Assembly (NCBI RefSeq): GCF_030272615.1
Contig: NC_081407.1
Span: 373,720,632 to 373,784,631 of the forward strand
From: Cryptomeria japonica
Taxonomy: Eukaryota; Streptophyta; Pinopsida; Cupressales; Cupressaceae
Direction of reading: 5' to 3'
DNA length: 64,000 nucleotides
The notes beneath the pieces are model-generated. The model ran no database searches. It had not been told where the DNA came from and saw only the letters and a list, made by a program, of their open reading frames with translations. How positions within the stretch are numbered: the first letter of the stretch is position 1; every line of letters begins with the position of its first letter. Made by a program: the position numbers and the translations under genes. Shown here piece by piece: positions 24,088-35,492 of this stretch.

Positions 24088-24606
24088 TTTGTTAGAAATT
24101 AAGATCTTACAATATTAATAATTATAAACAAGATATAATGTAAATGCATTAAGAATCATACAACCATAAATTAACACATTACACATTACACAAGATATAC
24201 ATGGGGAAACCCTTTCAGGTAAAAAATCCCATAAAGCATCATTTTATTAAAACACACACAAAATATAATCTATAATAAAATAGACTTGAACCTAGGCATA
24301 CTCCTCCAATACTTCCACATGCACAATAATTTGTCTTGTGCATAGTGATCTACAACTCACCATAAATCTCCAAATTCCCACACCTCTCAAATGAGAGAGA
24401 ACCAAGGAAGGGTGATTTCATTAGTCAAACCTTTTCAATAACCCTCATTCATATATAATTAATAATCTAATAGGTATTAGATTATAATTATTTGAAATGG
24501 GATATGCTTATAAAGCATAGAACATATAAGGTTTTATAAACTTATATTAGAGCATTATATATAAATGTTATAAAGGTATGACTCCTAATAACATTATGTT
24601 CTAGAA
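24088..24606 (-). repeat. Copia-like LTR remnant, minus strand
   Basis: On the minus strand a purine tract (TTAAGGGGGAG, plus coordinates 24607-24620) precedes a segment that ends ATTTCTAACA at 24088. It includes a GGGTTTCCCCATG motif, as often seen in copia LTRs. The start lacks a clean TG, and the partner LTR was not found. It may be the 3' LTR of a decayed element whose interior lay to the right, or a truncated LTR. Confidence 0.4.
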
Positions 24607-25480
24607 CTCCCCCTTAATGTCAATAGTGGGCATCACATACATCAATTTTCATAAAAGAAAAAATGAAGTACCTTAGTAATGCAAGTCTTCTTTAATAGTG
24701 ATAAACAATGACACAAATATATGCCAACATGAAGATCATGCATTCTAGACTCCATGAAAGTCGTTTTCTGATAATTTATAATCTCAAGCTTTTAAAAATG
24801 ATAGTTTGAGGTCTTATAAAGAATATTATATTGGAGTTGCAATCTCCTCAAATTAGCCTCTCCCCAAGTTCATTACATAGTGCCCATAGGACTTAATACA
24901 ATGCTTTTACAAGTGGAATATTTACAAGGAGAAGAATTTACAATATGCGTGTAGGAATTTATTAGCACAAATGTGCCTATAGGAATTATTAATGCATAGG
25001 TCTTATTTTATGCCTATTAGAATTTACTTATATGCCTACGTGTAGGATTTAAAAATAAGATTTAGCCACTAGATGGTGTCATTGATATGCACTCTTCCCC
25101 TCAATGGCATCACCTAAGGCCGAGCATTAATTTGAACTTGGAGCATATAGTGCTTAAAGGTCTTATGCCTATTAGGTCTTACATCTAGGATTTAGCCACT
25201 AGGTGGTGTCATGTACACTCTCCCTGAATGGGATCACCTAAAAGCTTATAATTGCACAAAGATTCTAATAAGTGATGGCTAAGATTCCAGTATATAGCAT
25301 GTGCCCATGATCTTCAATGTGTTGTTATGATGGAACAATAGAGAAATTTTATGATTAAATACTTTCACTTTAGTGAGGTTCTCATGATCTTCAACGTGTT
25401 TTTCTCTCTTTAGAAATGATATTCTTTGGAAAGAGTAAAATAACTTCAAGTAAGAGATCAACCTTAAATGACACACACTA
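24607..25480. other. Decayed copia-like tail with a duplicated segment
   Basis: No coding signature. A segment of about 56 bp is present twice, at about 25058-25114 and 25187-25240 (shared core GATTTAGCCACTAGRTGGTGTCAT). The left edge has the minus-strand purine tract. The rest is AT-rich and unassigned. Confidence 0.35.
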
Positions 25481-25717
25481 AGCCTTGACCGCTTAGGTGG
25501 CTATGGGTCCACTCCTTTCAATTGACATTCCATTATAGACCCATTCCGTCCAAATACACCTCACCATTAACTTTCAGATTCGAAGTGTTCCCACCTTGAA
25601 GTTTCACTGTACACAACAAACAGATTTTCATCGAGTTCCATTTTTCTTTGCAGTGTACTCCCTGCTTGTGCCAAAATGGGACGCGTCTATTTTGGCTCCA
25701 AAATGGTAGTACGGATT

Positions 25718-25737
25718 GACTAACACGCGTGTTAGTC
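25718..25737. promoter_or_regulatory. 20-bp perfect palindrome upstream of PPR remnant
   Basis: GACTAACACGCGTGTTAGTC is its own reverse complement. Its left arm recurs in direct orientation as GATTGACTAACACG at 25714-25727 and 25776-25789. It lies in the locally GC-richer 25.68-25.85 kb segment just before the PPR remnant. It could be a binding site or a mobile-element scar; nothing in the sequence decides. Confidence 0.6.
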
Positions 25738-25850
25738 GTGCATTTTACACCGTCGATTTTGCAATAAATGACTGTGATTGACTAACACGTCGCTATCACG
25801 ATGTACGAAAGGTCTGTTTTGGAACCAGAATAGCTTCGGCCACCAAAATG

Positions 25851-26295
25851 TGGGTAGACATCCATCAAAGCATAACATAAGGGCATATTACAGTCGTAAA
25901 TGCTCTGGTAGACATGAATACAAAAATGTGGAAGAATAGACAAGGTGAGAACTGTTTGACCCAAGGCTTCAAATAAATGTAGTCTCATGGAATGCTCTGA
26001 TTGCAGGATATGCAGAAAAAGTGTTTGATGAAGTGTTCAGATACTTTCAATGGATAAACAATGGAGTAATTTTGTCAGGTGGTGTATTTGAAATTGACCT
26101 GGTAGACATAAAAAATGTGTAAGCTTAAGCAAGGAACGTGAACTATTTCACTAAATGCCTCAAAAAAATATTTTCTTATGGAATGCCATGTTTATAGGAT
26201 ATGAAGAAATTGGATTTTGTTGAAAATGCTTTAGAAACTTTCAATAAAATGCAATTGGCAGGTCTACAGTTTAGACATCGAAATTAGTTGCATGT
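25851..26295 (+). pseudogene. Pentatricopeptide-repeat (PPR) gene fragment
   Basis: Damaged frames give WVDIHQSIT and VVNALVDM. After a frame change INVVSWNALIAGYAEKVFDE follows. A second repeat gives SYGMPCL/WNAMFIGYEE and FVENALETFNKMQLAGL. NALVDMY and VVSWNALIAGY are signatures of PLS-type PPR repeats, which act in organelle RNA processing and editing (family knowledge). Only about two to three repeats remain, with at least three frame changes and stops. There is no flanking exon or targeting peptide, so it is a relic, possibly carried in by repeat activity. Confidence 0.65.
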
Positions 26296-27359
26296 GATCT
26301 ATGTTGCCATTTGGCATTACCCATGACTAAATTTAGGGCTAACTCGGAAGCTTTAAAGCTTATTACTGTTCTTTTATATAATTGCATCACTATTTAGTTT
26401 TCTGTTATATGTGCAAGAAAACTATTATCTACTATTTATTAATCAACTCTTAAAATTTTCAAGTTAGATTTAAACCATGGGATCTTTTAATATAACTTCA
26501 ATAGGTTAGTTTGGTTCATTCATTTTATCATATACTCATCATTAACTAGTCATTTGATTATATATTTTTCATTGGTATTTTTAAATCTAATTTATATAAT
26601 TTGATTGCTTTTACTTGTTTCTATTTTTATTTATTCCTTAATAAGTAGTTTTTAATTTGTAGAAAGATAATTACACATGTCTTTCACATGCAATTATGTA
26701 TTTGTTAGTTTATATTTTGTACAATTTATTCTTTTTAAAAATAATTGATAGATTATTTTTTAGTGACCACCTATAACATCCAAAAATGAGCTACCAAAAT
26801 TTAGAAAAGATGAGTCATTAATTAAATATAAATTGATAAATCATAATTTATGCTATATGTTTTACCCTTAATTTTATGGAATGACTTCATTGGTCTCAAA
26901 AAAATATGAACAATTAAATATAAGTTTTGGTTTAGCTTTGTCATACGCTAGAATCATTTAGATAAATGCTAGCTATTGGATATCATAATGAGTGGTTTGA
27001 AGGGGAAAGGTGGCCAAAAGTAAAAGAAATAGTCTCTTAACTTTTAGGCTTCTCAATAGAGCATCTCATTCTTTCTAAGTGGTGTGTTATGAATACTATT
27101 TATTCCCAAATATTGAAGGATTTCTTAAATATTGATTAACTTGGATCTTTAATTATATGATTCACTTGATAATTACTTTTGAACTATCACATAGAATTTG
27201 GAGTTTTGGCTAAACTTATTTAGCCTTTTAATTTTAGTTTTCAAGAACGAATATGTGAAATATTTAGATAATTCTAGTATTGATACATGCAACGCTTTAG
27301 TTGATCTAGAATAAAATAAATTATTACAATAATCTAGGATATTTCCCTCCCGTTGCCAT
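26296..27359. other. AT-rich stretch, nothing recognised
   Basis: AT-rich DNA with no ORF, LTR terminus or clear repeat that I can support. Confidence 0.4.
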
Positions 27360-27660
27360 GAGATTTCTATGAAGTTTGAACTTAAACAAGTTTCTACTAA
27401 AAAAAATAAAATTCAAAATTATCTTCCTTCTAGAGACTTATCATGAAGAGGGAATGATTATTAACTTGAGATTTCTATGAAGTTTGAACTTAAACAAATT
27501 TCTACTAAAATAAAATAATTTTTAAAAGTGATCTTCCTTCTAAAGACTTATCGTGAAGAGGGAATCATTCTTAAAACAAGTTTATACTAAAATAAAATAA
27601 TTAAAAAAAACCATCTTCCTTCTAAAGACTTATCAAAAAGAGGGAATCATTGTTAACTTA
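27360..27660. repeat. Tandem repeat, unit about 108 bp, nearly three copies
   Basis: Units start at 27360 (GAGATTTCTATGAAGTTTGA) and 27468 (same start). A third, shortened copy begins near 27571. All share ATCTTCCTTCTARAGACTTATC and GAAGAGGGAATSATT. No coding potential. Confidence 0.8.
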
Positions 27661-28130
27661 ACAAAATCATAGGAGATTTGGATTGAAGTTATTCTTGGGC
27701 ATAGCTTGAAATAAATATGTTTTTTATGCAAGGAAGTGTTTAAGTTAAGAGCATAAATAGTAATAAATAATTACTAGCCTGAATTATCTAGGCTTGCATT
27801 AAAATAAAAAGATGTGATCATGAAAAACTTTCGAAGTATCAAAATAAATTACATTGATAACTTGAAGCATATGCTCCACCAAAATTTCAAAACTAGGGAC
27901 AATAAGGGAAGTAGAGATGTGTTTCTTGGAGAATTTTTTGAAGTAATTTGTAAGGGGATGACAATAGAGTAATACTTTCAAAATATAGAATATTTTGAAA
28001 TACAAGAATATTTTAAATATTTATATGATAACATGAATAAGCCCTTCATCATAGATATTATATAATTTAATTACAAAACATTAGAATTGAATTGACATTT
28101 TACAGGAGATTTGACAATACATTAAAAAAT
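27661..28130. other. AT-rich stretch, nothing recognised
   Basis: No gene, LTR or repeat identified. It forms the left flank of the LINE 3' end. Confidence 0.4.
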
Positions 28131-28152
28131 ATTATTATTATTATTATTTTTT
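28131..28152 (-). repeat. (TAA)n tail of the LINE
   Basis: ATT units on the plus strand, read as TAA repeats on the minus strand, follow TTTATTCATAAAAAA. Simple-repeat or poly(A) tails mark the 3' ends of non-LTR retrotransposons. Confidence 0.6.
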
Positions 28153-28313
28153 ATGAATAAAGCAGTGAGAACAAGGGCACTGACCCTTTACATAGCAGAA
28201 CTATTAAAAATCATAGCCCATAAACAACACTATAACAACAATTAACAACAACTATCATAAAAAGGGAACCAAGTCTTTTGAAATCAGAAACAACAACAGA
28301 AAACAAAAACCAA

Positions 28314-30535
28314 CTATAGGGGTGCCTTGCGCACCCCAGTGGGATCCATAGCACTGCTCCATTCGTTAGACACGAATTTGTAGAGGTCCCTAGCCTCCTG
28401 CTTGTCCTTCTCAGTAACCGCATAATGTTCCCTCAATAGAGAGAGGGTGAGCACAGAACTGTGTAAAACTTGCACATGGAATTTGTTCAGGCCCACCATT
28501 TGGGCTTCCCAAGCCTCCATCTTGTTCTTGAGTTAGTTAACATCCTCCTTGATAGTCTGCAGATCAAGAATAGGGTTGAGGTTTTCAATTCTCTGCGTGA
28601 TGTCCAGCACATCCATGCTTAGCTTTTACATTTGTTGGAAAATAGGGACCTCCTGGGGGTTCTCAGCAGCCAAGTCATCCATAGTTTCTCCAGTCTCTTT
28701 GGGAATGCCTCCAACAATGGAGTTATTAGTATCCTCAACTAGGACCATCAGAGGGATGGTATGCATCACCTGTTTAGCCATTTTTAAATCCATATCCAAA
28801 TTATCAAATTCTAGAGCTTTCTTGTCGGGGATTTCCAAATTACCAGATTCCAGAGCTTTGCTGTCAGGGATTTCCACACCCATTAGACCCTCAGTGTTCA
28901 TGTTCATAGGGGTTGTATCTTTATCATCAATGAGTTCCTGGGTTTTCATTTCAGAGGTACTCATGTTAGCAGCACCAATAGTGGTCGGGACCATGGGGTC
29001 CCTAGTCACATTAGCATTAACAACATCCCCATCAGAGGCCCCCATAGTTTTAGGGCCCTCCTCCTTCTTGTCCCCAATGGGATCCTCCTCAGAATCCAGA
29101 TTGTCGATTATCAGGGTCTTCTTTCTGTGGCCTTTGGAAGCAAGTCTGGAGGATCTCCTTTTAACCTCTGAATCCGAGGAAGGGTTTTCGTTCTCAGCAT
29201 CCTCAGAGGAAGAATTGTCATCATAGACAATGCGTTTGCATTTAGTAGGGGTTTTGCTTTTGTCCTTGGACAGGGAGCGAGAAGCACTGGGAGAGGCAGG
29301 AAGAGTTAAACTAGGGGAGATTGCCAATAAGGAAACAACCGAGGCATAGGCAGACATGGACATGGTGTCCATAGCAAAGCCCTCATGGGGATATTGGACG
29401 AATCTAGGGAAAGCCATAGACAGGGCCGTGAGCTATTGGGGAGTCGACATGGGGGGTTGAGAGAGAAAAAGATTCCTGGAGGAGAAGAGAGCCTCATGGA
29501 ACTTATACAACCTGTAAATAAGACCTTGGTGGAGGAGGAAGGGAGGCTTATCCCCATTCTTAGGGTCCATAGTGTCCTTAACAGAGTTCTCTAAAGAGTG
29601 CAGTAAATAAAATGGTAGACAAAGCAAATCATTGTTACGGAAGTGACTAAGGAGAGCCAAATGGTAGTAGTAGAATACCTTATACCTACCCTCGAGAGTG
29701 AAGTATTTCATGATCATGAGGCAGATCATGTTCCATGAGTGCTTGGGCTCCTCCTGAGAAAACCCACCTTGCAGCTTGACAGGTTCTTCGCGGTTACAGA
29801 AGAACCATTTCAAACCTTCACTGTTTGCAACATGACTGGCACGCTTCCAATGATGGCCATCAAGGGTCAGCTTCGTAGCTTGAGCAATAGTCTCCTCAGA
29901 GACATCAAAGGAAATTCTGCCAACTGAGACCCGCCTCCTAGACCAGGAGGAGGCGAAAGCAATCGAGAGCTGCTCATCATGGCCCTTCAGGCAATCCAAA
30001 AAATTGGCAACCCCATCTTCAACATAGAAGTTCCAGACCAGGGGTCATTTTTAAAATCATCTGGATTATCTGGTTCATATCTCACTCTGTCACCCCCCAT
30101 ATCTTCTGCCAACAAAGCTTCTTTATTCATGAAACAAAGGAAGTTGTAGAGACCCTTTGAGAAACAAGTCGGGAAGAGAAAATGGGAAATGTGCGGGCCC
30201 GACGTCAATAAATGAGAAATGAAGTTAGGCGCATGGGAAAAAATGAAGTCACTTAGAAAAATGATTTCCTAGTTACGAGGCATTAAGAGCCAACAAATAT
30301 TGGCGGCAACCAACATGTTTCCAATCCAGTCGTACCTCATCATGGCTTTGCAAGCCCAAGTGAAATGCCAGCACAACAACGTGTGCATCATTATTAGCCT
30401 AGTCGAATGAGTCTCCACCACATCAAAAGGGATCAGAGGAATATTCCCATTATTTGAATTATGAAACCACCACCTCCAGATAGCCCCGAAGGAAGAGAGG
30501 AGGGAAAGGGAAGCATTTAGCAACCGCTTAATCAT
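28314..30535 (-). pseudogene. Extra ORF downstream of LINE ORF2, unknown family
   Basis: Minus-strand coding of about 740 codons. I take ATG 30535 as start because it overlaps the ORF2 stop (ATGATTAA); an upstream in-frame ATG at 30580 is possible. One frame runs to about 30040, where it shifts, and a second frame runs to 28314. Domains in order: a hydrophobic/aromatic N-terminal part; a conserved-looking globular part (NFYVEDGVANFLDCLKG, RRRVSVGRISFDVSEETIAQ, KYFTLEGRYKVFYYYHLALL); a Ser/acidic linker with a basic VKRRSSRLASKGHRKK patch near 29130-29180; and a C-terminal helical segment. The globular part faintly recalls the 'putative plant transposon protein' domain, which I cannot confirm. 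Stops at about 30267, 29430, 28623 and 28521 are TAG/TGA. No function assigned. Confidence 0.5.
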
Positions 30536-30683
30536 TAGTGGGGATTTTGGATTTCTCTTCCTGGAGGAGGAAGTTAACATGGTCTAGGAGGGATTTGTGA
30601 CTCCTCCAACATCTCAACCCTGAGAGGTTTAGGCCAATGGCTGCCATGGTGTCTACCACACGGTTTCCTTCCCTATAGATATG
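30528..30683 (-). pseudogene. LINE ORF2 C-terminus (RNase H end)
   Basis: Minus-strand HIYREGNRVVDTMAAIGLNL followed by a 30-residue tail to TAA 30528-30530. REGNRVVDTMA is the final conserved block of the RNase H domain in plant LINEs (normally RExNxVAD). The catalytic Asp of this block is present. The upstream coding sequence is missing at the border with the LTR of element A (30684). Confidence 0.7.
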
Positions 30684-32344
30684 TGTGTGGGGGAAAAAGC
30701 GAGACTAGGTTAATCATGCCCTAATCCTACCTTTTGACACACATTACGGAATACGAAAGAGCCTAGAGATATCGCACAATTGGCTACTTCTTTTTGTGAA
30801 AGAGAGAGCCACGGGATATCTATTAGGATTCCTATTCCCTTGTTGAAATTGTAAAATCAAGTAATGCAAGTTCAAACCCTAATCCCAAAATGCAAGTATG
30901 AACTAATAACAAGATTGTAGAATTGAGATTAAACAATGAACAGCTATAAATACAAGGATGAAATAAGAATGCAGATGTGTACCCCGAGTCAAAATCGGAC
31001 TGAAAATGTTCGGGACGGGGGCGCGGGCGCCACTGTCCTGAAAACTGCACCGGAAACTGCTGTTCTGCACTCTGAAACACTGTCGGGAAGCTGTCTGAAA
31101 GCTGTCTGTCCGGAGGACCAGGGCGCCCAGCGCCTCTGTCCCAGGGACCAGGGCACCCAGCGCCCCTGTCGTGGCAGGACCAGGGTGCCCAGTGCCTCTC
31201 TCCCAGTCTTCTACTCTGCAATTTGATACAGAGTGCTGTCTCGACCTTCTCTCTCTGGATCTGTATCCCGCGATGTCGTCTGAATCTCGAAACCTGCAAT
31301 GATATCTGAAAAAGGGTGTGTGGGCGGCTATATAGGGTTTTGCCTTAGTCAAACCCCCGCTTCAGTGATTTCCACCTCCACGAATAGCCAAGTTGTTTTG
31401 TAAAATGTATTGTGTGTGCAGACCTAGTGTGTGTGCAAGGTCCAAAAATGCAAGAAAGCAAACTAGAGCAACCTAGAAAGTAAACCCTAATTGCTTGTAA
31501 ATGATAATGTAAATGCTCTAAATCAAGATGCAAAGTGATCTAAAGCATGAATAAATGATGTATTGAAGCTTATGTAAAGACATGAAAACAACATGAAATC
31601 ATACCCAACCCTCAAGGGAGGAGTACAAGCCAATCTTCAGTCGGTAATCTCCTATTGTTCTTCAATGTCTTCCAAGCCCTAAGTGGATGAATGAATTTGA
31701 TAGATGCTTGATAGAAGGATGTTGTAAGATGTTGAAGTCTGCAAAGATCTTCTCTTTCACTGCATATGAAGTTCCTGAAAACAAAATTCGGATCCCTTCA
31801 AATGAAGAAAGAGAGCTCTTATGTATGAAACCCTAGGTCGCAATTTCGTCTTTTGGCCGACCTAGAGATTGAATATCCTGCCAATTTCTTGGGGTTAAGC
31901 TTTATTTTATGATTGGATCGTGCTCCTAAAATTTTGGGAAAAATGTCCGGGACCATGTGCACTCCAGGCGCCACGGTCCCGACAACTTTTCACCAAATTT
32001 TCAGGGCCGTCGGATATGATGATTTTAGAGAGAATCCCGAAGTTACAGGTGATTTCGAGATGTTTTGACCCCGAAACCAAGCCCCCAAGTTCGAAATAGG
32101 ACTTAATTAGGGTTTTTGATTGAGTGATGTATTGGACGAATAAAATGCGAAGGGCGCGCTTTAGTGAAAGGGCCCAACTTTATGATGTAGAGAATGATGA
32201 AATAGGACCTTAGACCTAATTAATTTGATTAATTAAGTGCTAAAGGAGAAATGCAATGCAGAATATAAAATGTACTAAGGTGGGTGCTAAACTAGGTGTG
32301 AAATTGTACCACCCTAGCGAGTGCGTACAATTTATGACGCTACA
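30684..32344 (-). repeat. 3' LTR of element A
   Basis: 1,661 bp, beginning TGTGTGGGGGAAAAAGCG and ending GACGCTACA in plus orientation; the minus strand reads TGTAGCGTC to CCCACACA. The TATA box is CTATATAG at 31328-31335 (minus-strand transcription). A GC-rich minisatellite is at 31115-31206. The GGGACCATG half of an inverted motif (second half altered by one base) is at about 31951. Confidence 0.9.
31115..31206. repeat. LTR minisatellite, unit about 30 bp
   Basis: Three copies of a GACCAGGGCGCCCAGCGCC-type unit. The right LTR of A has two copies (42235-42297), which explains its 30-bp shortage. Both B LTRs have three copies (from 43347 and 54532). Confidence 0.85.
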
Positions 32345-32926
32345 TTTAGCCCCCACTTTAGCGGTCATATGAGTACTACGTGCAAATGCAAGCTAAAGTA
32401 CAGAAAGTAAACATTATTTGAAAAAGGATATATCCATAAGTTGTCAGACGAAGCCCCCAGCGGCATCTGTAGTACACAGTTAGGAACCGTACCCTACAAA
32501 ACACACGTTAGATAACAAAAATCACCTAATGCTTACTAAGGAAAGTGATGAAATTTGTGAGTAGCTGTATGCCCCCCCTGTTTCGACTTGCTTATTAGGG
32601 AGGTGAAACAGGGTAGCATGTTTACTTGCAACAAATTGTGTAAGGTAGTATTGATGAGGGGTGTTCACTAAGTAGGCTTCATTAGAGCACTTTTTGGAAC
32701 ATCCCGAGAGTAGGGGAATGAAAATACGATTCCTATGAAACAAACGGTTCGAAAATTGCATCTCCCAAACTCAAGTTATGATGAAATGAGTGAAAGAGGA
32801 AAATTAGGGTTTCAACAAGTAAGAATAAACAAACGAGAGTATATACCTCGAAAGTGACACTTGTATTCATCACTTTGTTCATTTCAGAATACTATTCAGT
32901 GCAACGAAGCCCACATAGCCATCATC
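32345..32926 (+). promoter_or_regulatory. Polypurine tract, hairpin and PMD promoter region, element A
   Basis: On the minus strand the tract AAAGTGGGGGCTAAA (within 32345-32362) abuts the 3' LTR. A hairpin CCCTGTTTC/GAAACAGGG is at 32576-32613. A TATA-like GTATATAC at 32839-32846 lies about 80 bp upstream of the PMD start codon and is conserved in B (about 45076) and C (about 56779). Otherwise non-coding. Confidence 0.6.
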
Positions 32927-35492
32927 ATGCCTTCACGATGATCAGAGCGTCCCATGAGGATCGAGATCCTACGCCAGGCCATGATCGACGACGAGCCACT
33001 GGACGAGGTGAGTTGACTGAACGTTTGACTTTTGATTTTTCAATTGTTTGACTTTTCTGTGATCGTATGTGGGCCCTGAAAGCTGACCTGGGGCCCACCC
33101 AGGGCGCCATGGTCCCTGTGGGGTGCCCTGGTCCCCCCAGGGCGCCATGGTCCCTGACAGGGCCCCATGGTCCCCTCAGGGCGCCATGGTCCCTGACAGG
33201 ACACTATGGTCCCCAATCAGGGCTTGGCGAGGGGTTTCAGGACTAGCACACGATGTTTGATAGTTTGCATTAGCGATTTTGATGATTGAGTACTGATTAC
33301 GGTTATGTTTTTGTGTTGCAGGGCCTTCCGTACATGAGAGAGCATACAGCGGGACATATTCTTCGTAGTTTGCGAGATCAGATTCCGCGGCTGACTCAGT
33401 CAAAGAGAGACACACTGTCGATAGTAGGATTATGGTATGTGATCCTCATGCCGGCCATTCGGTTCCATCCTGCGATGCTGATGGCATTGATGGAGCGATG
33501 GGATCCTAACACATGCACTTTTCACCTTCCAGTAGGAGAGTTGACAGTCACACTCGAGGATGTGTACCGTATACTTCGTCTTCCTATCAGAGGAGCGACT
33601 GTTACATACGTGACCGATCGGTCAGCGGAGGATCATCAGAGAGAGAAGGTGTATTGCATAGGGAGATTCATGCCGAGCGAGACGAGAGGTCGCATCATGG
33701 TCAGCTGGCTCTTACATCCTACAGGGGAGGTACCCCTTCTGAGATGCCTTATGATAGCCATCATAGCACTAGCCGTCTGCCCTAATGGGCGAGGCACACA
33801 CATGCATGGGGGTCTCACATGGTGTATCAGAGCGATGGAGAGACACAGGAGAGTGTATGCTTGGGGTCAGAGTATGCTTGCACATCTCTATCATGACCTT
33901 GAGGAGTACGTATTTGGATAGGGTTGTAGTTTGATGACATGCACACTTCTGCAGGTGTGGATTTTAGAGCACTTCACATGCACCAGGCCCGTCGGCTTTT
34001 CGCTGAGTACAGCGAGCGAGCGACCTAGGGTGTTCGCTTATCCACTTACCAGCGAGTGGAGATTTGGAGATTTGTTATATTGGAGAGTGATTTTTGACAG
34101 AGTGCTAGCTGAGGTGACAGTGTGGAGACCTTACCTACGAATGCACAGATGGGATGGTATGGAGAGATAGTTAGCATGTCTATAGAGGAACCGCCTACTG
34201 CGGGGACGATATGCACACATCATAGTCCCTTTCTACTTCGACCGAGTACGGAGGCAATTCGGGCTAGAGTAGTGTGTTCCAGCCGATGTGCCCATCTATA
34301 CTCGACACTCGCGGGTCCTTCCCAGACCTAGAGCAGTAGCGAGACCGACGATAGATGACATCGAGACTACAGACTTAGAGGGATCTGATCAGGATGTAGT
34401 CACTGACTACTCTGGAGAGCCTGGAGCACAGCGCAGGTACGTCTCATGGTTTATGAGATCATATCCAGGTCCTATCTTTCCACTAGATCATCCGATAGGC
34501 TATCCAGGCCCATGGAGACACGGAGACCCAGACGAGGACCAGGGATCCAGGTTAGAGGAGGCAGAGGAGGGAGAGGGTCAGGAGGAGGCGGGAGATCCTG
34601 ATCCACCTACAGGCGATCAACCTAGTGCCGAGGAGGAGGGGGATACAGATAGAGAGGAGGACAAGGGAGATGCAGGTGATGATGCGGATGAGGACAAGGA
34701 TGAGGATGACGAGGAGGACGACGAGGAGGAGGATAGAGATGATGAGGAGGAGTCGGATGCAGCTCCCCACCATTCAGGAGATGATACCATAGCACTAGAT
34801 CCACCTCTTATTCCCCAACAGGGGGAACATGAGGCGATACGGAGGCCTGTCCCTAGTACCGTCCAGCCTACACCCATCGTGGATAGATTATTCGAGCGAA
34901 GGGAGCCTAGCGGTTCCCAGGCACAGATACTACCATATCATGATCCCTACTGGCGCGAGGGAGATCCAGGTATAGTAGGTTTATATTGATTGATTGATGT
35001 TTTGATGATATAGAATGGTACTAACAAAAAATCTATTCTACTGCCACAGCTAATGTGCAGGAGTGGCGTTCCTTAATTCAGCAGGCAATGACAAACATTT
35101 CCACGATAGCACAGATCCCCAGTTCCTCACAGATTGCCTATAGGCCTCAGGGGAACGCGGGTCGGCATGAGGATTTGTTTTTCCCATTCTGAGTACTGGT
35201 AGATATATGGAGGGAAAGAGAGAGAGTCCTATCAGAGGACCTCCAGCAGGTGCGACAGAGAGAGAGAGTCCTATCAGAAGAGCTCCAGCAGGCGTGGCGA
35301 GATCTAGCAGCGGCTCAGACCAAGGCTACCACCTATCGCGCGATCCTTATGGATAGGGATCGCAGGAGTTCCTCTCGGAGTCACTCACGATCTGTATCGC
35401 GCTACACACCCATGGGTCCACCTTCACGGCCAGATCAGGAGGGAGCGTCCAGTCGACATTCTCCAGCCACTAGCCCTAGGGATAGGAGATGA
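32927..35492 (+). pseudogene. Three-exon plant mobile domain gene of element A
   Basis: Antisense to pol. Exon 1 is 32927-33007 (27 codons), exon 2 is 33322-34969, exon 3 is 35050-35492. Both introns have GT...AG ends (33008-33321 and 34970-35049) and the phases (0, 1) join correctly. Exon 2 starts GLPYMREHTAGHILR. It contains HLPVGELTVTLEDVYRILRL and SMLAHLYHDLEEYVFG, hallmark PMD blocks. A strongly acidic Asp/Glu tract follows (about 34560-34760). Exon 3 is an Arg/Glu/Gln coiled coil with a Ser/Arg-rich end. PMD proteins act in plant nuclei in gene silencing, and transposon-borne copies are known (family knowledge). It has about five stops (32939, 33919, 34168, about 34270, about 35193). 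Where B or C keeps a sense codon, most match CAG/CGA decay. Confidence 0.8.
33100..33223. repeat. Minisatellite in PMD intron 1, element A
   Basis: Six imperfect units of about 20 bp with consensus AGGGCGCCATGGTCCCTGAC. Corresponding arrays: about three units in B (45333-45408) and about six in C (57040-57164). The core GGCGCCATGGTCCC also occurs in the B LTRs. Confidence 0.85.

Larger units (their letters stand above)
28131..30683 (-). mobile_element. 3' part of a plant LINE
   Basis: Minus-strand order: C-terminus of ORF2 RNase H (30528-30683), an additional ORF (28314-30535), a short 3' untranslated part, then a (TAA)n tail at 28131-28152. The 5' part of the LINE is at 60177-62212, and the retroelement complex 30684-60176 lies between. 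That the two parts belong to one copy is inferred from strand, order and domain content. Confidence 0.6.

Noticed and set aside
28549-29226. 225-codon + strand ORF
   Set aside because: It is the opposite strand of the extra LINE ORF, whose minus-strand frame has better domain-like content and spans further.
30832-31533. ORFs of about 60-155 codons inside the LTRs (also 41952-42623, 43088-43741, 54273-54926)
   Set aside because: They overlap the LTR TATA and minisatellite, their lengths vary between copies through unit loss, and no domain is visible. Treated as LTR sequence.
32854-33051. Alternative exon-1 frame starting at the overlapping ATGATCAGAG
   Set aside because: Splicing it at the same donor joins exon 2 out of frame with the PMD coding sequence.
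33919-33955. A further intron in PMD exon 2 (GTTGTAG...CTGCAG)
   Set aside because: In B and C the frame reads straight through this segment with conserved residues, so the stop in A is a point change.
34552-34877. Ser-rich, Leu/Ile-rich and Pro/His-rich minus-strand ORFs opposite the PMD acidic tract (also in B and C)
   Set aside because: They are mirror images of the GAG/GAT-rich Asp/Glu coding tract and recur only because that tract is repetitive.
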